DNA of 64,000 nt from Rebecca billardiae RCC1528. Lineage: Eukaryota > Haptophyta. Position numbers and translations under genes: made by a program. A model generated the notes under the pieces. That model made no database searches, had not been told where the DNA came from, and saw nothing but the letters and a program-made list of their open reading frames with translations. The DNA lies in contig OZ251232.1 in the NCBI GenBank assembly GCA_965240325.2, positions 248,001-312,000 of the forward strand. The letters run 5' to 3'. Shown here piece by piece: positions 40,601 through 49,742 of this stretch (position 1 is the first letter of the stretch; each line of letters begins with the position of its first letter).

Positions 40601-42125
40601 CCACCTCGAGGGCGACGGCTGGGAGCTCGCCTGCCGCGAGGTGCACACGGCGCGCCTCGCGGACGCGGCGGACGCGCTTTCAGAACGGATCGAGCGCAAG
40701 CTGCACGAGCTGCGCACCGACGGCAGGGCGGCGAGCGTGGTGCGCGCGCCGCCGTGCGCCGAGCACGCGCGGCCCCCCGCCCCTCCGCGCGCGGCGCGCA
40801 GCCGCGGCGGCAGCAGCTCACGCCGCCACGCCACGCGCGCGCGCCCCCGCGCGCCGCCGCGCGCCGCGCGCCGCCGCGCGCCGCGCCGCCGCCGCCGCGC
40901 CCGCCTCTGGCACGCGACCCTCCGCCTCACCTGCGCTCAGGCCGGCCGCGTGGTGCACGACGTGGTGAGCTCGCTGCAGCACGGCTCGGCCGCGGCGTCG
41001 CGCGCTGCGCTCATCCCCAAGCTGAGCGCGGTGCAGGAGCAGCTCGGCGCCATGCTCGCCACGCTCGGCGCGGGCACACGCATCGGCCGGCAGCACTCGA
41101 CCGACGGCGGTGGCGCGCGCGCGCCCGTCAGCCCGGCCGCGCTGCGCTATCGCCACAGCGGCGCGCTCACGCCCGCCGGGCGCGAGGCGCTGCTGAGCGG
41201 CGCGGCGCGGGCCGACGCCGCGCGCGTGGCGTACCGCGCCACGCCCACCACGCCCCGCCGCCCCATCTCCGCCGACGAGGTCGCGCCGCTCGCGCGCATG
41301 GCCGAGCGCGCCGCGCTGTTGCTGCGCGGCCCTGCGGCGCGCGCGCTCGGCTCGTGGCTGCCGCCCGCGCTCGCAGCCGGCGTCGAGCGCGGCGCGGACG
41401 CGCTGCGCCCGCGGGCGCTCGCGTCGCGCCGCGTGCTCGTCGCGCTGGGCGGCGTGCTCGCGCTGCTCGCCGCGCCGCCGCCGCTGCACGCGCGCCGCTG
41501 GGTGCTGTGGCTGTGGCGCCTCTCTCTGCTCTGGTGAGTCGCCGAGCGCACCGCACGCGCACCGCACGACGCGACCCGAGGCGGTGCGCCCGCGCGCGGC
41601 GTGGACACGCCGAGGGCGCGCGCGCAGTGCTGCCGCCGTTGGCGCGGCCGCCCGGGCGGCGTTGGGCAGGGCGGGCGCAGCGCTGCCCCATCCGCTGACG
41701 CACGCACCCTCGCCCAAACGCTCCCGCCGCCGCCCACGCCGCGCGCGCCGCGTGCGCCGCGCGCCCGCGCCCGCTCTCGCGCGGCTGCCCTGCTCTGCTG
41801 GTCGGCCGTGCGCGGCAGGTGCGTGTTCGTCAGTGCGATGCTGTGCAAGCAGGCGGGCGTGCTGCAGCTCGAGCCGCCGTCGCCGGGCGCCGCGTACACG
41901 CCGAGCGCCGCCGAGCTGCTCGACCAGGCGCAGTGGGTGTGCTGGGCGCGCGCAGAGCTCAAGCGCGGCGCCCCGTACGGGGAGCTGGAGGCTCGGCTGG
42001 CGGCCGAGCTCGCGGGCTTGGTCGGCGCGCGCGCCGCGGAGGGCGTCGCGGCGGACGTGCTCAGCCGCGCGAGCGGCGCCACCACGGAGGGCGAGGAGCG
42101 GCTCGCTGGGCGGTACGACTACTGA
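37658..42125 (+). CDS. SMPD4: Neutral sphingomyelinase 3 (SMPD4) homologue, 4 exons
   Basis: Proposed exons are 37658-37981, 38100-40739, 40941-41533 and 41819-42125. Every intron is GT-AG (GTGCGT, GTGCGC, GTGAGT donors) and phases agree; the third is phase 2 and rebuilds a Trp codon. The 201-bp second intron is a multiple of three, so the frame stays open through it. The product is about 1287 residues, longer than animal SMPD4 because of Gly/Ala inserts. Matches to the family in order: 'TFFSTLPRVVAKVFG' near residue 145, 'SAREYFLFHMC', 'YVQLVRAYLDFFVP', 'LSDKLYRWVLAGML' then 'VLGVWLAYALPWGG', 'LTPAGR' followed by 'PISADEVAPLARM', and a C-terminal membrane segment. The first exon adds a 108-residue N-terminus with its own membrane span ('AVAIAIIVSFFVIVLSLGSLFW'), not typical of SMPD4. 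It could belong to a separate small gene ending at 38029. Family members sit at the ER and nuclear envelope. Confidence 0.7.
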
Positions 42126-43789
42126 ATGCATGGGTCGCGGCACCGTGGCGGCGACAGCCCTCATCCATCGCCGCCATGACAATTGACATGATGCGGCACG
42201 ACGTGACGATCGGTGACTTGCCCCGCCACGACTGCGGAGCAGTACGGACTACGTATACGGTAGTACTGTATCGGTTCATCATCTGCTGATGCGCCGCCAT
42301 ATCGGATATACATTCTGCGCCGCTAGTACAGGGCGGCATCGGTCGCGGCAAGCAGCCAAGCTGCCGCCTGCACGCGCGAGCTGATGATGCAGCGATTCAG
42401 CGAATACTAATACGACCGCCGCCAATGGTCGTCACGAGTATCTCAGATGTCATCAGCACTGGGCTGCACTGGTACTATCTGTCTGGTACTCTGTAGTCTG
42501 GTACTCTGTCTGGTAGGGAGGTGGAGACCGAGTTTCGAGTTTTTGAATTTTGAGACCGCATAGACTAGAGAGTTAGAGATAGACGTTCATTCGGCGAGAA
42601 AAGACCGCGCCCACGATAGTTCCCTAAGTAAAGTGCGATCGATCTGGACGTGAGCCGGACGTGACTTTAACGTAACGGTTCGTTACGAGCGAATCGTATT
42701 CGTCGTCCCGGATCGCGTGACGTCCGGACTGGGCCAACATCCGGATCGGAGGTGACGTGCCCCCGCCGCACGATGGCGGATGCGGGACCAACCCCTGGCT
42801 GCGGGCGCGCCTGCACGTGCCTCCGCCACCCGCCTCCCGCTTGCTGCTCACGCAGTCAGCTGCGACCGTGGCGCATGATCGCAGAAGCAGTGCCGGCAGT
42901 ACGGCCTGCATCAGCTAGTGCCGCGCCGTCGTGGCGCGCGCAGTAGTTGCGTTTGCAGCGGCTCGGCGCCGTTGGCGACGGCACGCGCGTGCGGCTCAGG
43001 TGTGTCAAATGCGGTCTCGTCGGCGCGCTTTCGCCTGCCACCTCGTGCACCCGTGCCGCCAGCTTCATCGTCTTCATAAGGACTGCTGCTGCTGTCGCCA
43101 TCCGCTCTCCATCACCCCGAGTCGCGCGGCGCGCGCGGTAGCTGAGGGCGGCGTACGGTCACTCACCCGTGCAACGGGTCAAGTGGCCAGAGTACGTCTG
43201 GTCGTTGGCTGGCACGGGCCGCAGCGCTAAAGCACCCTGCTGTCACACCCGACTCCTTCAGTACTCCGAGCTCCGCGGCACGACTCACTCGGCACGATCG
43301 CGGACGGGTCGGATCCGAGCTGATCAGCCAGAGTTGGACCGAGTTAGTGGCAGCTAGTAATAGTTGTCAGACGGACCTCCGATGCCGATGGCACGATCGC
43401 GGACGGGTCAGATCCGAGCTGATTAGCCAGTTGGACATTTGGCAGCTAGTTGTCAGACGGACGTCCGATTTGACCGGTGTCGGGTGCGGTCCGTCAGGTC
43501 CGCTGCTGTGATTGTGTGAAGTCTCGGAATGACTAATGAGTCTCGCGGTCGCAGGCACTAGGCAGGGCCGAGGGCGACGGTCGTCGACTAATAGCTTCAG
43601 TCATCTCAGAAGCGACTTCAACTGGCGAACTGCCACTACGGCGGAGAGCCGCGATTGCACGGCCACCGCGTGCCCCCAACTGCGTTGATTGATTCTTTGC
43701 AGAAAAGGACCGCGGTGACGCGGTCACATAAGAAATCGTGCGCGGACAGCGGAAATTATTCGGGATCAATATACAACAAACTACTACGA
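42126..43789. other. Intergenic with one tandem duplication
   Basis: No supported gene. Lower GC, with many stops. A two-copy tandem repeat lies at 43291-43469. The end abuts the EgtD-like gene. Confidence 0.5.
43291..43469 (+). repeat. Two-copy tandem duplication, ~80-93 bp units
   Basis: Copy 1 (43291-43383) and copy 2 (43390-43469) both start GGCACGATCGCGGACGGGTC and end AGTTGTCAGACGGAC plus CTCCGAT or GTCCGAT. Copy 2 has lost about 13 bases in the middle. Confidence 0.7.
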
Positions 43790-45031
43790 CTACTCTGCTG
43801 GCCGGACAAACTCGATCAGCATGTGGCTGCCATCATCGCTCTCCCAGTGGCGCGAGTATTCCAGCCCAGCTTCGCTGCCAAGCGCCATCATGCACGTGCC
43901 GGAGTAGCGACGAGACACGTCTACAAGGACGCGAGTACCGGCCGTCCATGTGGCGATGAGGTTCCCGTCAGCGGCGAGCACCTTCATGTCGCGACGCGCA
44001 ACGACGTACTGCATCGTTGCGCAGCGATCTTCGCACCAGTAGGCCTCCGGCACGAAATCGTCGACGTTGAGGTCTGTGCCTGCCTCGCGGTTGACATTCA
44101 AGAGCGCGTTCAGAAGCATCTGGTGAAGGTGAATGTCGTTGTATGCGCGCTCCACGTCAGCAATGGTCTTCAGCTCCGCGCGACCGCTGGTCTCAGGCGT
44201 CATTGTTGGAGCTGCCTTTGCTGAATCAGCTGGTGGCAAAGCAACACCGAGCATGAAGCGATCGCCGACACTCATGTGCCTGGAGACCAGCGTGAATTCG
44301 GCGGTCGCGTCTGCGGCGTTGCCAATGCCTCCACCGAGCAGCAAGAAGAGCTTAGGCGTGGCCTGCAGCCGTGCCGCGGCCGCGGCGAGGCCTTCCTCGT
44401 TGGTCATCTGCAGGGGCGTGTACGTCACCGCGCCAAGACCGCCAGATGGGTTCGAGACGTGGTCGCGGGTGGGCTTAGACAAACCAAGCGCCTGGATGCG
44501 GTCCTTGTTCGCGAGAAGCGCTCCCTCTGAGATGTCGATGGGACAGTAATCTGTGAGTGCGTGTGCACGCGCACTCGCAGCGACGAGCTGCGCAACCTTC
44601 TCACCATTGCCTGCGGAGAGCTCCGTGATGGCAAGCCTTGTATCAGCGCGCGCCGCGTGCATCGCGTCATCATCGTGAGCTGGGCACACGATCTCGGCAG
44701 CGTAGCGGGAGAGCAAGCCGTGTTCGACGCGCGTCAAAAAGTAGGCGTCGCTGCGACAGAGCTTCTCGTAGAGCTCCGAGCCATGCGCATCGTACTGGAA
44801 GCGCGGGTCGATCCATGGCTCACTCGCTGCGAGGCCCGCGAGCACGCCGTCGAGCTCGGAGAGCTTGCTGGTTGCTTGCGGGGCGGCAGAGGCGACCGTG
44901 TGCTGCGCATGCAAGGTAGACTGCTGCGACGGGCGCCGCCACCGCCACTCAGCAAGACGATGCGACGTGAGCGAGATCGACGAGAGTGGGCGACCCACAC
45001 CGACAGGGCGAGACGACGCGGCCCGGAGCAT
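43790..45031 (-). CDS. EgtD-like histidine-specific methyltransferase family protein
   Basis: 413 residues from the ATG at 45031, chosen because the next 40 residues look like a mitochondrial-type presequence (Arg/Ser-rich, no acids). The frame extends upstream to an ATG at 45295. 'FQYDAHGSELYEKL' then 'AYFLTRVEHGLLSRY' (about 78-110) is the hallmark opening of EgtD and related SAM methyltransferases. 'ITELSAGNGEKVAQLV' (about 135-150) is the SAM-binding glycine motif. 'FLLLGGGIGNA' follows. The C-terminal half has the Tyr/Glu-rich substrate region ('ERAYNDIHLHQMLLNALLNVN'). EgtD makes hercynine, the first step to ergothioneine. No EgtB-like sulfoxide synthase domain is fused here, unlike fungal Egt1, so histidine specificity is not assured. 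GC content is lower than in the neighbouring genes. Confidence 0.78.
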   Translation of the reverse strand: MLRAASSRPVGVGRPLSSISLTSHRLAEWRWRRPSQQSTLHAQHTVASAAPQATSKLSELDGVLAGLAASEPWIDPRFQYDAHGSELYEKLCRSDAYFLTRVEHGLLSRYAAEIVCPAHDDDAMHAARADTRLAITELSAGNGEKVAQLVAASARAHALTDYCPIDISEGALLANKDRIQALGLSKPTRDHVSNPSGGLGAVTYTPLQMTNEEGLAAAAARLQATPKLFLLLGGGIGNAADATAEFTLVSRHMSVGDRFMLGVALPPADSAKAAPTMTPETSGRAELKTIADVERAYNDIHLHQMLLNALLNVNREAGTDLNVDDFVPEAYWCEDRCATMQYVVARRDMKVLAADGNLIATWTAGTRVLVDVSRRYSGTCMMALGSEAGLEYSRHWESDDGSHMLIEFVRPAE

Positions 45032-45133
45032 GCTGTGCGTGCTCGTGCTGTTGTGTCCCCGCCGAGCGACCTCGGCACGTGCCCGCAGTCCCGCACGTCT
45101 GCCCAAGTTTTTAAGGCGTGAGTTTACTCCGGC

Positions 45134-45163
45134 AAGAATAAGAGACGCACACAGCTCAGGCAA
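45134..45163 (+). repeat. Dispersed motif copy 1
   Basis: AAGAATAAGAGACGCAC followed by ACAGCTCAGGCAA. Related copies lie at 57114, 59851 and 61678, all on the plus strand. Confidence 0.6.
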
Positions 45164-45726
45164 TTCATTGATTCCTCGGCGGATTTTTTTCCGCCGGGTC
45201 AAGAATGGCCCTTTACAGGGGGGTCCAGATGGTGGCGGGTACTTCGATGGTGGCTGGCCAGGTAGTGCGGCACGTCCGTGCCTCTGGACGGGCATTGAGC
45301 CGTGGCGAGGTCGCCAAATCGCGCGGCGTGGTCCCAGAGAAGGCTGCTGCTATCACTGACCAGCTTGCTAGCCATGCCGGTCGTTGATCACCCCGCCGTT
45401 GACAGGCGCGCACACGCCACGCGTAATCGCATGGCAGCCGTGTCGGACGGCGGTCGCACGACTACCGCGTAGCCAACATTGATCGTCAGACTCACGACTT
45501 GTGGGGTCAGGCAGAACATTGATAGGTCTGCACCCTCGCCTGGCATGCCCCAGAGGTCAACACAGCCATCAGAAGGGTGATCCTGCCCACTACTTGCCCA
45601 TCCTTCCCATGCGCAGTCTCGCGCGCGCCGGTCACACGATGACGTGGACGTGGACGTGAGAGTGGTCGAAAAGTCGGAAGGGAAGCTGTCACTCACGCAC
45701 GCGCGCTCGTACGGCGACGCCGACCG

Positions 45727-45765
45727 GCGAGTGCAACGCCCCCCTGTCCCGGACGTTGCACTCGC
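45727..45765. repeat. Stem-loop, 12-bp perfect stem
   Basis: GCGAGTGCAACG (45727-45738) pairs with CGTTGCACTCGC (45754-45765) across a 15-base loop, about 95 bp before the GNAT start codon. Confidence 0.6.
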
Positions 45766-45857
45766 GCCTTGGATCGCGGTGGGACGGCCATTCACGCCCG
45801 CCATGGCTTCCCTTCAAAACTCCCCAACTTCATCTGGACCCCCCTGTACTTGTATTG

Positions 45858-46988
45858 ATGTATCAAGCGGGGATGCTCAAGGTTCGCGCCCTCGCCCGCA
45901 GGCACATCCGCGCCGTCTGGGAGCTCACGGTGGCGGATGGCTGGGGCGTACCGGAAGCAGATGTGGCCGATTGGATCACTCTCGCCGAGCGCGACGCCAG
46001 CGGCGCCAGCGCCGCCCTGGGAGCGTTTGATGTGGGCGTTGCCGGTGGCGAAGGCAGCGAGCGGCTGGCGGCATGCGCGATGACGCTGCGACAGGATGCC
46101 CGCACCATCTGGATGAGCTACGTGCTCACGAACGCATCGCACCGGGGTCAAGGGATCGCCCATCGTCTCTGCGACGAGCTCTTCTCGCGCGCGGGTGAGG
46201 GCGAGTCCGTCGCCGGCATCGGCCGCGCGCTCCCGCTATACACGAAGAATGGCATGCGCCCTCTGGACCCGGTCACACGCTTTGGTCTGGACTTGCCGGG
46301 CTGTAGCGGAGCGGCACCCACGGCATCGGCGCTCGGGGAGAGCCCATCCGCCACGAAGGCGGCGCCCCTCACTGCGCACGGCCTCGAGATGGTGCTCGCC
46401 ACACACGCCGCGCGGCACGGGGGCTACCGCGAGTGTGACTGGCAGGGGATTCGCAAGGACGCGCTGCGGCGCTGGCACGCGGAGGCGCCTCACCTGTGCT
46501 TCGCGGTGCACGACACGGCGGCGGGTGTTGCGAGTGACGCGCCCCCGCTCGCGTGGTCTCTGGCACGCCGCCGCCTCGACGGCGAGCTCATGCTCGGCCC
46601 CGTGTACGCAGGCGCGTGCATCGAGAAGGACGGGCGTGCGCGCGATGCCGTGCGCAGCCTCGTGGCCGCGACTGTGCGCGGGGCGATGTCAGCTGCTCAC
46701 GGGCCGGATGCCGATCGGCCGCCCACGCGGCTGCTCGCGTACGCCGGCTGCCACGCAGGCGGCCAAGCTCTGCTCGAAGAGCTTGGCTTCGCCGTGAACT
46801 TGGGTGGCGTCCACCTGCTCGTGCGCCCACCTGGCGCGGGTCCTTGGGAGGGGGCTGCTGATGGCGCCGTCGAGCGGCTCGAGGCGGGGCTCGAGCCCGC
46901 TCCGATCCACGCCGAGGTCGGCGGCTGCCTTGCAGGCGGCAGATTCCCGGCCGGGCAGATCATCAGCGCCGGGCACGACTTTGCCTAG
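45858..46988 (+). CDS. Double GNAT-type N-acetyltransferase
   Basis: 376 residues from the ATG at 45858; an ATG at 45873 is equally possible and the frame is open upstream without an ATG. The first GNAT domain (about 5-150) carries the acetyl-CoA loop 'SHRGQGIAHRLCDELF' (R/Q-x-x-G-x-G/A) and ends with 'LPLYTKNGMRPLDPVTRF'. The second half (about 165-345) has the layout of the YitH-like acetyltransferase domain, with 'LLAYAGCHAGGQALLEELGF' followed by a conserved 'VHLLVRP'. This two-domain arrangement is known in bacterial and eukaryotic GNAT proteins of unknown substrate. No targeting signal is visible. Confidence 0.78.
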   Translation: MYQAGMLKVRALARRHIRAVWELTVADGWGVPEADVADWITLAERDASGASAALGAFDVGVAGGEGSERLAACAMTLRQDARTIWMSYVLTNASHRGQGIAHRLCDELFSRAGEGESVAGIGRALPLYTKNGMRPLDPVTRFGLDLPGCSGAAPTASALGESPSATKAAPLTAHGLEMVLATHAARHGGYRECDWQGIRKDALRRWHAEAPHLCFAVHDTAAGVASDAPPLAWSLARRRLDGELMLGPVYAGACIEKDGRARDAVRSLVAATVRGAMSAAHGPDADRPPTRLLAYAGCHAGGQALLEELGFAVNLGGVHLLVRPPGAGPWEGAADGAVERLEAGLEPAPIHAEVGGCLAGGRFPAGQIISAGHDFA

Positions 46989-48371
46989 CGCATTATCGCC
47001 CGCCACCCGACACTCCCGGCGACAGCTAGCAGATTCTCAGACTCGGTCTCGGACGAGCCGAGCGACGCGCACGGGCGCAGCCCACTGACGATGACTGAAT
47101 TATTATATATCCTGATGAGTTTTCCTCTCCTCTCAGACTCAGTGACGGGGTACTGAGCCTCTCCAGAGTCCAGCCCCAGGCGGCTGGCTGCGGCATCAAC
47201 CGTCCAGATGGCAGACGGGTCGAAGTACCCGACGGTACTATACTGGTTATGGTACTGCGTCTACTGCCTGTGACAGGGCTGCAGTGCTGCACTCTGCAGG
47301 CGAAACGGCTGAGCTGCCAGTTACGTATATGGCGGCCGTTTGCCCGGCGCTGACCACATTTCCGTGGCCCAGCGCTTTTCGCATCCGTTTGTGAGGACCG
47401 ACACCGGCCACCGCCCGCTCGTCCGCACGGACGACGCTGCTGACGACGTCCGCAGGTCTCCGACACTGTGTGGTACTGGTATTGCCTATTGGTCAGCCCT
47501 GGCACCGCCTGGCGCCTGCGTGACCGGCCGGAACTGGTAAGGCGGAATAAACATCATAGTTCGATCGGCATCGATACTAAAAGACGATTCCAATGATCGA
47601 TCGGATCTCTCTCTCTCTCTCTAGCTCTCTCTCAGGGAGTCAGACTGGACCGTGCCCGGGTCGGTCGGACGGCGGCGCCGTTGAGTCAGCCGACCTAGTG
47701 CGTCGGGCATATTCTGGCACGGACACTGATATGGTGACAGACAGGTGCCAACACCACACGTCACCGGCACGGGCCGCTGCTGGTCCTAGCGGCGTCGAAG
47801 CTAGGAATTTGCAGGCTCCGCCGCCAGAGTCCGCACCTGCACCGCGAGCCGTCCGCTACCGCTGAGTGGGCCACCGGCGCAATGGGCAACATTGTCGCAA
47901 CTGCGGTCGGGTGCTTCCGCCTGTCGCCGCTGGCACTGTTGAGGAGACAGATGAGACGAGGCTCAAGGCGGCGCGGCTTAGGCGCAGGTACGTGCTTCCT
48001 CACTCAGCCGCAGCTCGTGCCCCGAGTTGATCGCATCGCGCGCCAGGCAGGTGCTCACGGCTGGCTGAGGCCGGCGCCTCGGCGCGGGCTGCTCATTCTG
48101 AGGCGACGCTCACATGCGCGCTGATCGTAGGCGCGGCAAAGTCGACAAGAAGCAAGCTGCGGGGTGCAGTGCGGAGCACGGCAGCGTTCCGATGCCACGC
48201 AAGCAACGCGCCGCCTTCGCACGGCAACTCGAAGGCCGCAGCGACCCGCGCTGCGCGCCCTTGCGCGAGCGAGATCATTATTTTTTCCCGCGTAAGAGCG
48301 CGGGTCCGGACGTCCCCCGGAACGCGGCCCCTTCCTCCGCTCGGCGCTCGGAGTTATCGGCCGGCCACGCG
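46989..48371. other. Intergenic, short CT run
   Basis: No supported gene. A TC run lies at about 47606-47633. The last 250 bp could be 5' leader of the RNase Z gene, whose frame is open from an ATG at 48114. Confidence 0.45.
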
Positions 48372-49742
48372 ATGCTGCTTCCCTGCGCGACGTCCAGCAC
48401 GGCACTAGCTGTCGCGCTAACCGCGTGGGTCGCGGCGGGCGGCATCGGCACGCGTGCGGCAGCGTCGCGCGCAGGCCCCACCCGCCGGGCGTTGTCGTCG
48501 TCGACCTTCGCCATGGCTGCCCGCCCAGGGGCGCCGCGTCGCCCGCCAAAGCTGCTGGGCCCTGTGGAGATTGCGTTCTTGGGCACGTGCTCTTCGGCGC
48601 CGTCGCTCACGCGGAATCAGCAGAGCACGGCCGTGCGACTCGGCGGCGAGACGTGGATCTTCGACTGTGGCGAGGCCACCCAGCTGCAGATGATGCGCGC
48701 GCGCTGGCGCACGTCGCAGGTCACCCGCATCTTCATCTCGCACATGCACGGCGACCATGTGCTCGGACTGCCGGGCATGCTCTGCAACGTTGCGAGCGCG
48801 AGCGGCGCAGGGCCGCACCACATCACGATCATCGGCCCGGCGGGGCTGCGCGGCTGGCTGCGCGTGAGCCTGTGTCACACGCACGCGTACCTCAACGACG
48901 CCACCTACAGCGTGAACGAGCTGACCGGCCTGCGCGCGCAGCCCGAGGCACCGGGTGGCCAGCCGATGCCTCAGCTGCGCCCGCCGGCGCTCGACTTCCT
49001 GCACCCGAATGAGCTGCCTGGCGAGGACATCGCGCCCGACGCGGACGGCGTGTGGCGCATCCCGCGGCTCGACGGCGAGCCGCCCGTCAGCGTGGCCGCC
49101 GCCGAGCTCTCGCACCGCGTGCCCACGGTCGGGTACGCCATGCACGAGGAGGTGAGACCGGGCGCGCTCGACGCGGCCAAGCTGCGGCCCGTGCTCGAGC
49201 GCGAGGGGCTGCCGCCGTCGGCGATCGGCCGGCTGAAGGCGGAGGGCTCGATCGCGCTGCCCTCGGGCGGCACCCTCGATGCGAGCCCATACCTCACGCC
49301 CGCCACGCGGCGCAAGATCGTCGTGCTCGGCGACCTGCGCTCTGCGAGCAGCGCGATGGTCGCGCTGGGCGACGGGTGCGACCTCCTCGTGCACGAGGCG
49401 ACCAACGCGTGCCTGCGCGCGTACGCCAAGGACGAGGCCGAGGTCGAGGCGTCGGCGATCCAGAAGGGGCACTCCACGCCGCAGATGGCCGGGCGGCTGG
49501 CGCGCCGCATGCGCGCGCGCGCGCTGGCGCTCACGCACTTCAGCGCGCAGTATTCGGGCGCCACCGACGAGGCGAGCCTTGCGACCATGGATGAGATCGC
49601 TGGGATGGCGCGGGCCGAGGCGGGCGACGGCGTGCGCGTCATCGCCGCGCGCGACCTCCTCACGATGCGCATGGCCATCGATGGCGAGCTCGATGTAGAC
49701 GAGGTCTCGCCGTTACCGGCTTCGGCACCAGCCTGTTCCTGA
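48372..49742 (+). CDS. Short-form tRNase Z (ELAC1-type)
   Basis: 456 residues from the ATG at 48372, chosen because it starts a signal-peptide-like segment ('TALAVALTAWVAAGG') followed by a Ser/Arg-rich transit-like stretch, as in plastids reached through the ER. An upstream in-frame ATG lies at 48114. From about residue 58: 'IAFLGTCSSAPSLTRNQ' (entry strand), then 'FDCGEATQLQM'. The zinc-binding 'SHMHGDHVLG' follows near 120, then 'HRVPTVGYAM', 'LGDLRSASSAMVALG' and 'LVHEATN' with its His, and finally 'LTHFSAQYS' near 392. All metal-binding His/Asp residues appear present. It removes 3' trailers from tRNA precursors. The exosite arm between strands is present but short. Confidence 0.9.
   Translation: MLLPCATSSTALAVALTAWVAAGGIGTRAAASRAGPTRRALSSSTFAMAARPGAPRRPPKLLGPVEIAFLGTCSSAPSLTRNQQSTAVRLGGETWIFDCGEATQLQMMRARWRTSQVTRIFISHMHGDHVLGLPGMLCNVASASGAGPHHITIIGPAGLRGWLRVSLCHTHAYLNDATYSVNELTGLRAQPEAPGGQPMPQLRPPALDFLHPNELPGEDIAPDADGVWRIPRLDGEPPVSVAAAELSHRVPTVGYAMHEEVRPGALDAAKLRPVLEREGLPPSAIGRLKAEGSIALPSGGTLDASPYLTPATRRKIVVLGDLRSASSAMVALGDGCDLLVHEATNACLRAYAKDEAEVEASAIQKGHSTPQMAGRLARRMRARALALTHFSAQYSGATDEASLATMDEIAGMARAEAGDGVRVIAARDLLTMRMAIDGELDVDEVSPLPASAPACS

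Larger units (their letters stand above)
45032..45857. promoter_or_regulatory. Divergent intergenic region with inverted motifs
   Basis: Lies between EgtD-like (-) and GNAT (+) genes. An exact 18-bp inverted pair (45214-45231 and 45831-45848) puts CATCTGGACCCCCCTGTA upstream of each gene in the gene's own direction. A 12-bp stem with a 15-base loop lies at 45727-45765. A copy of the dispersed AAGAATAAGAGACGC motif lies at 45134. Function is unknown. Confidence 0.4.

Noticed and set aside
38529-40646. A 705-codon frame antisense to SMPD4
   Set aside because: Low-complexity mirror of the coding strand with no domain.
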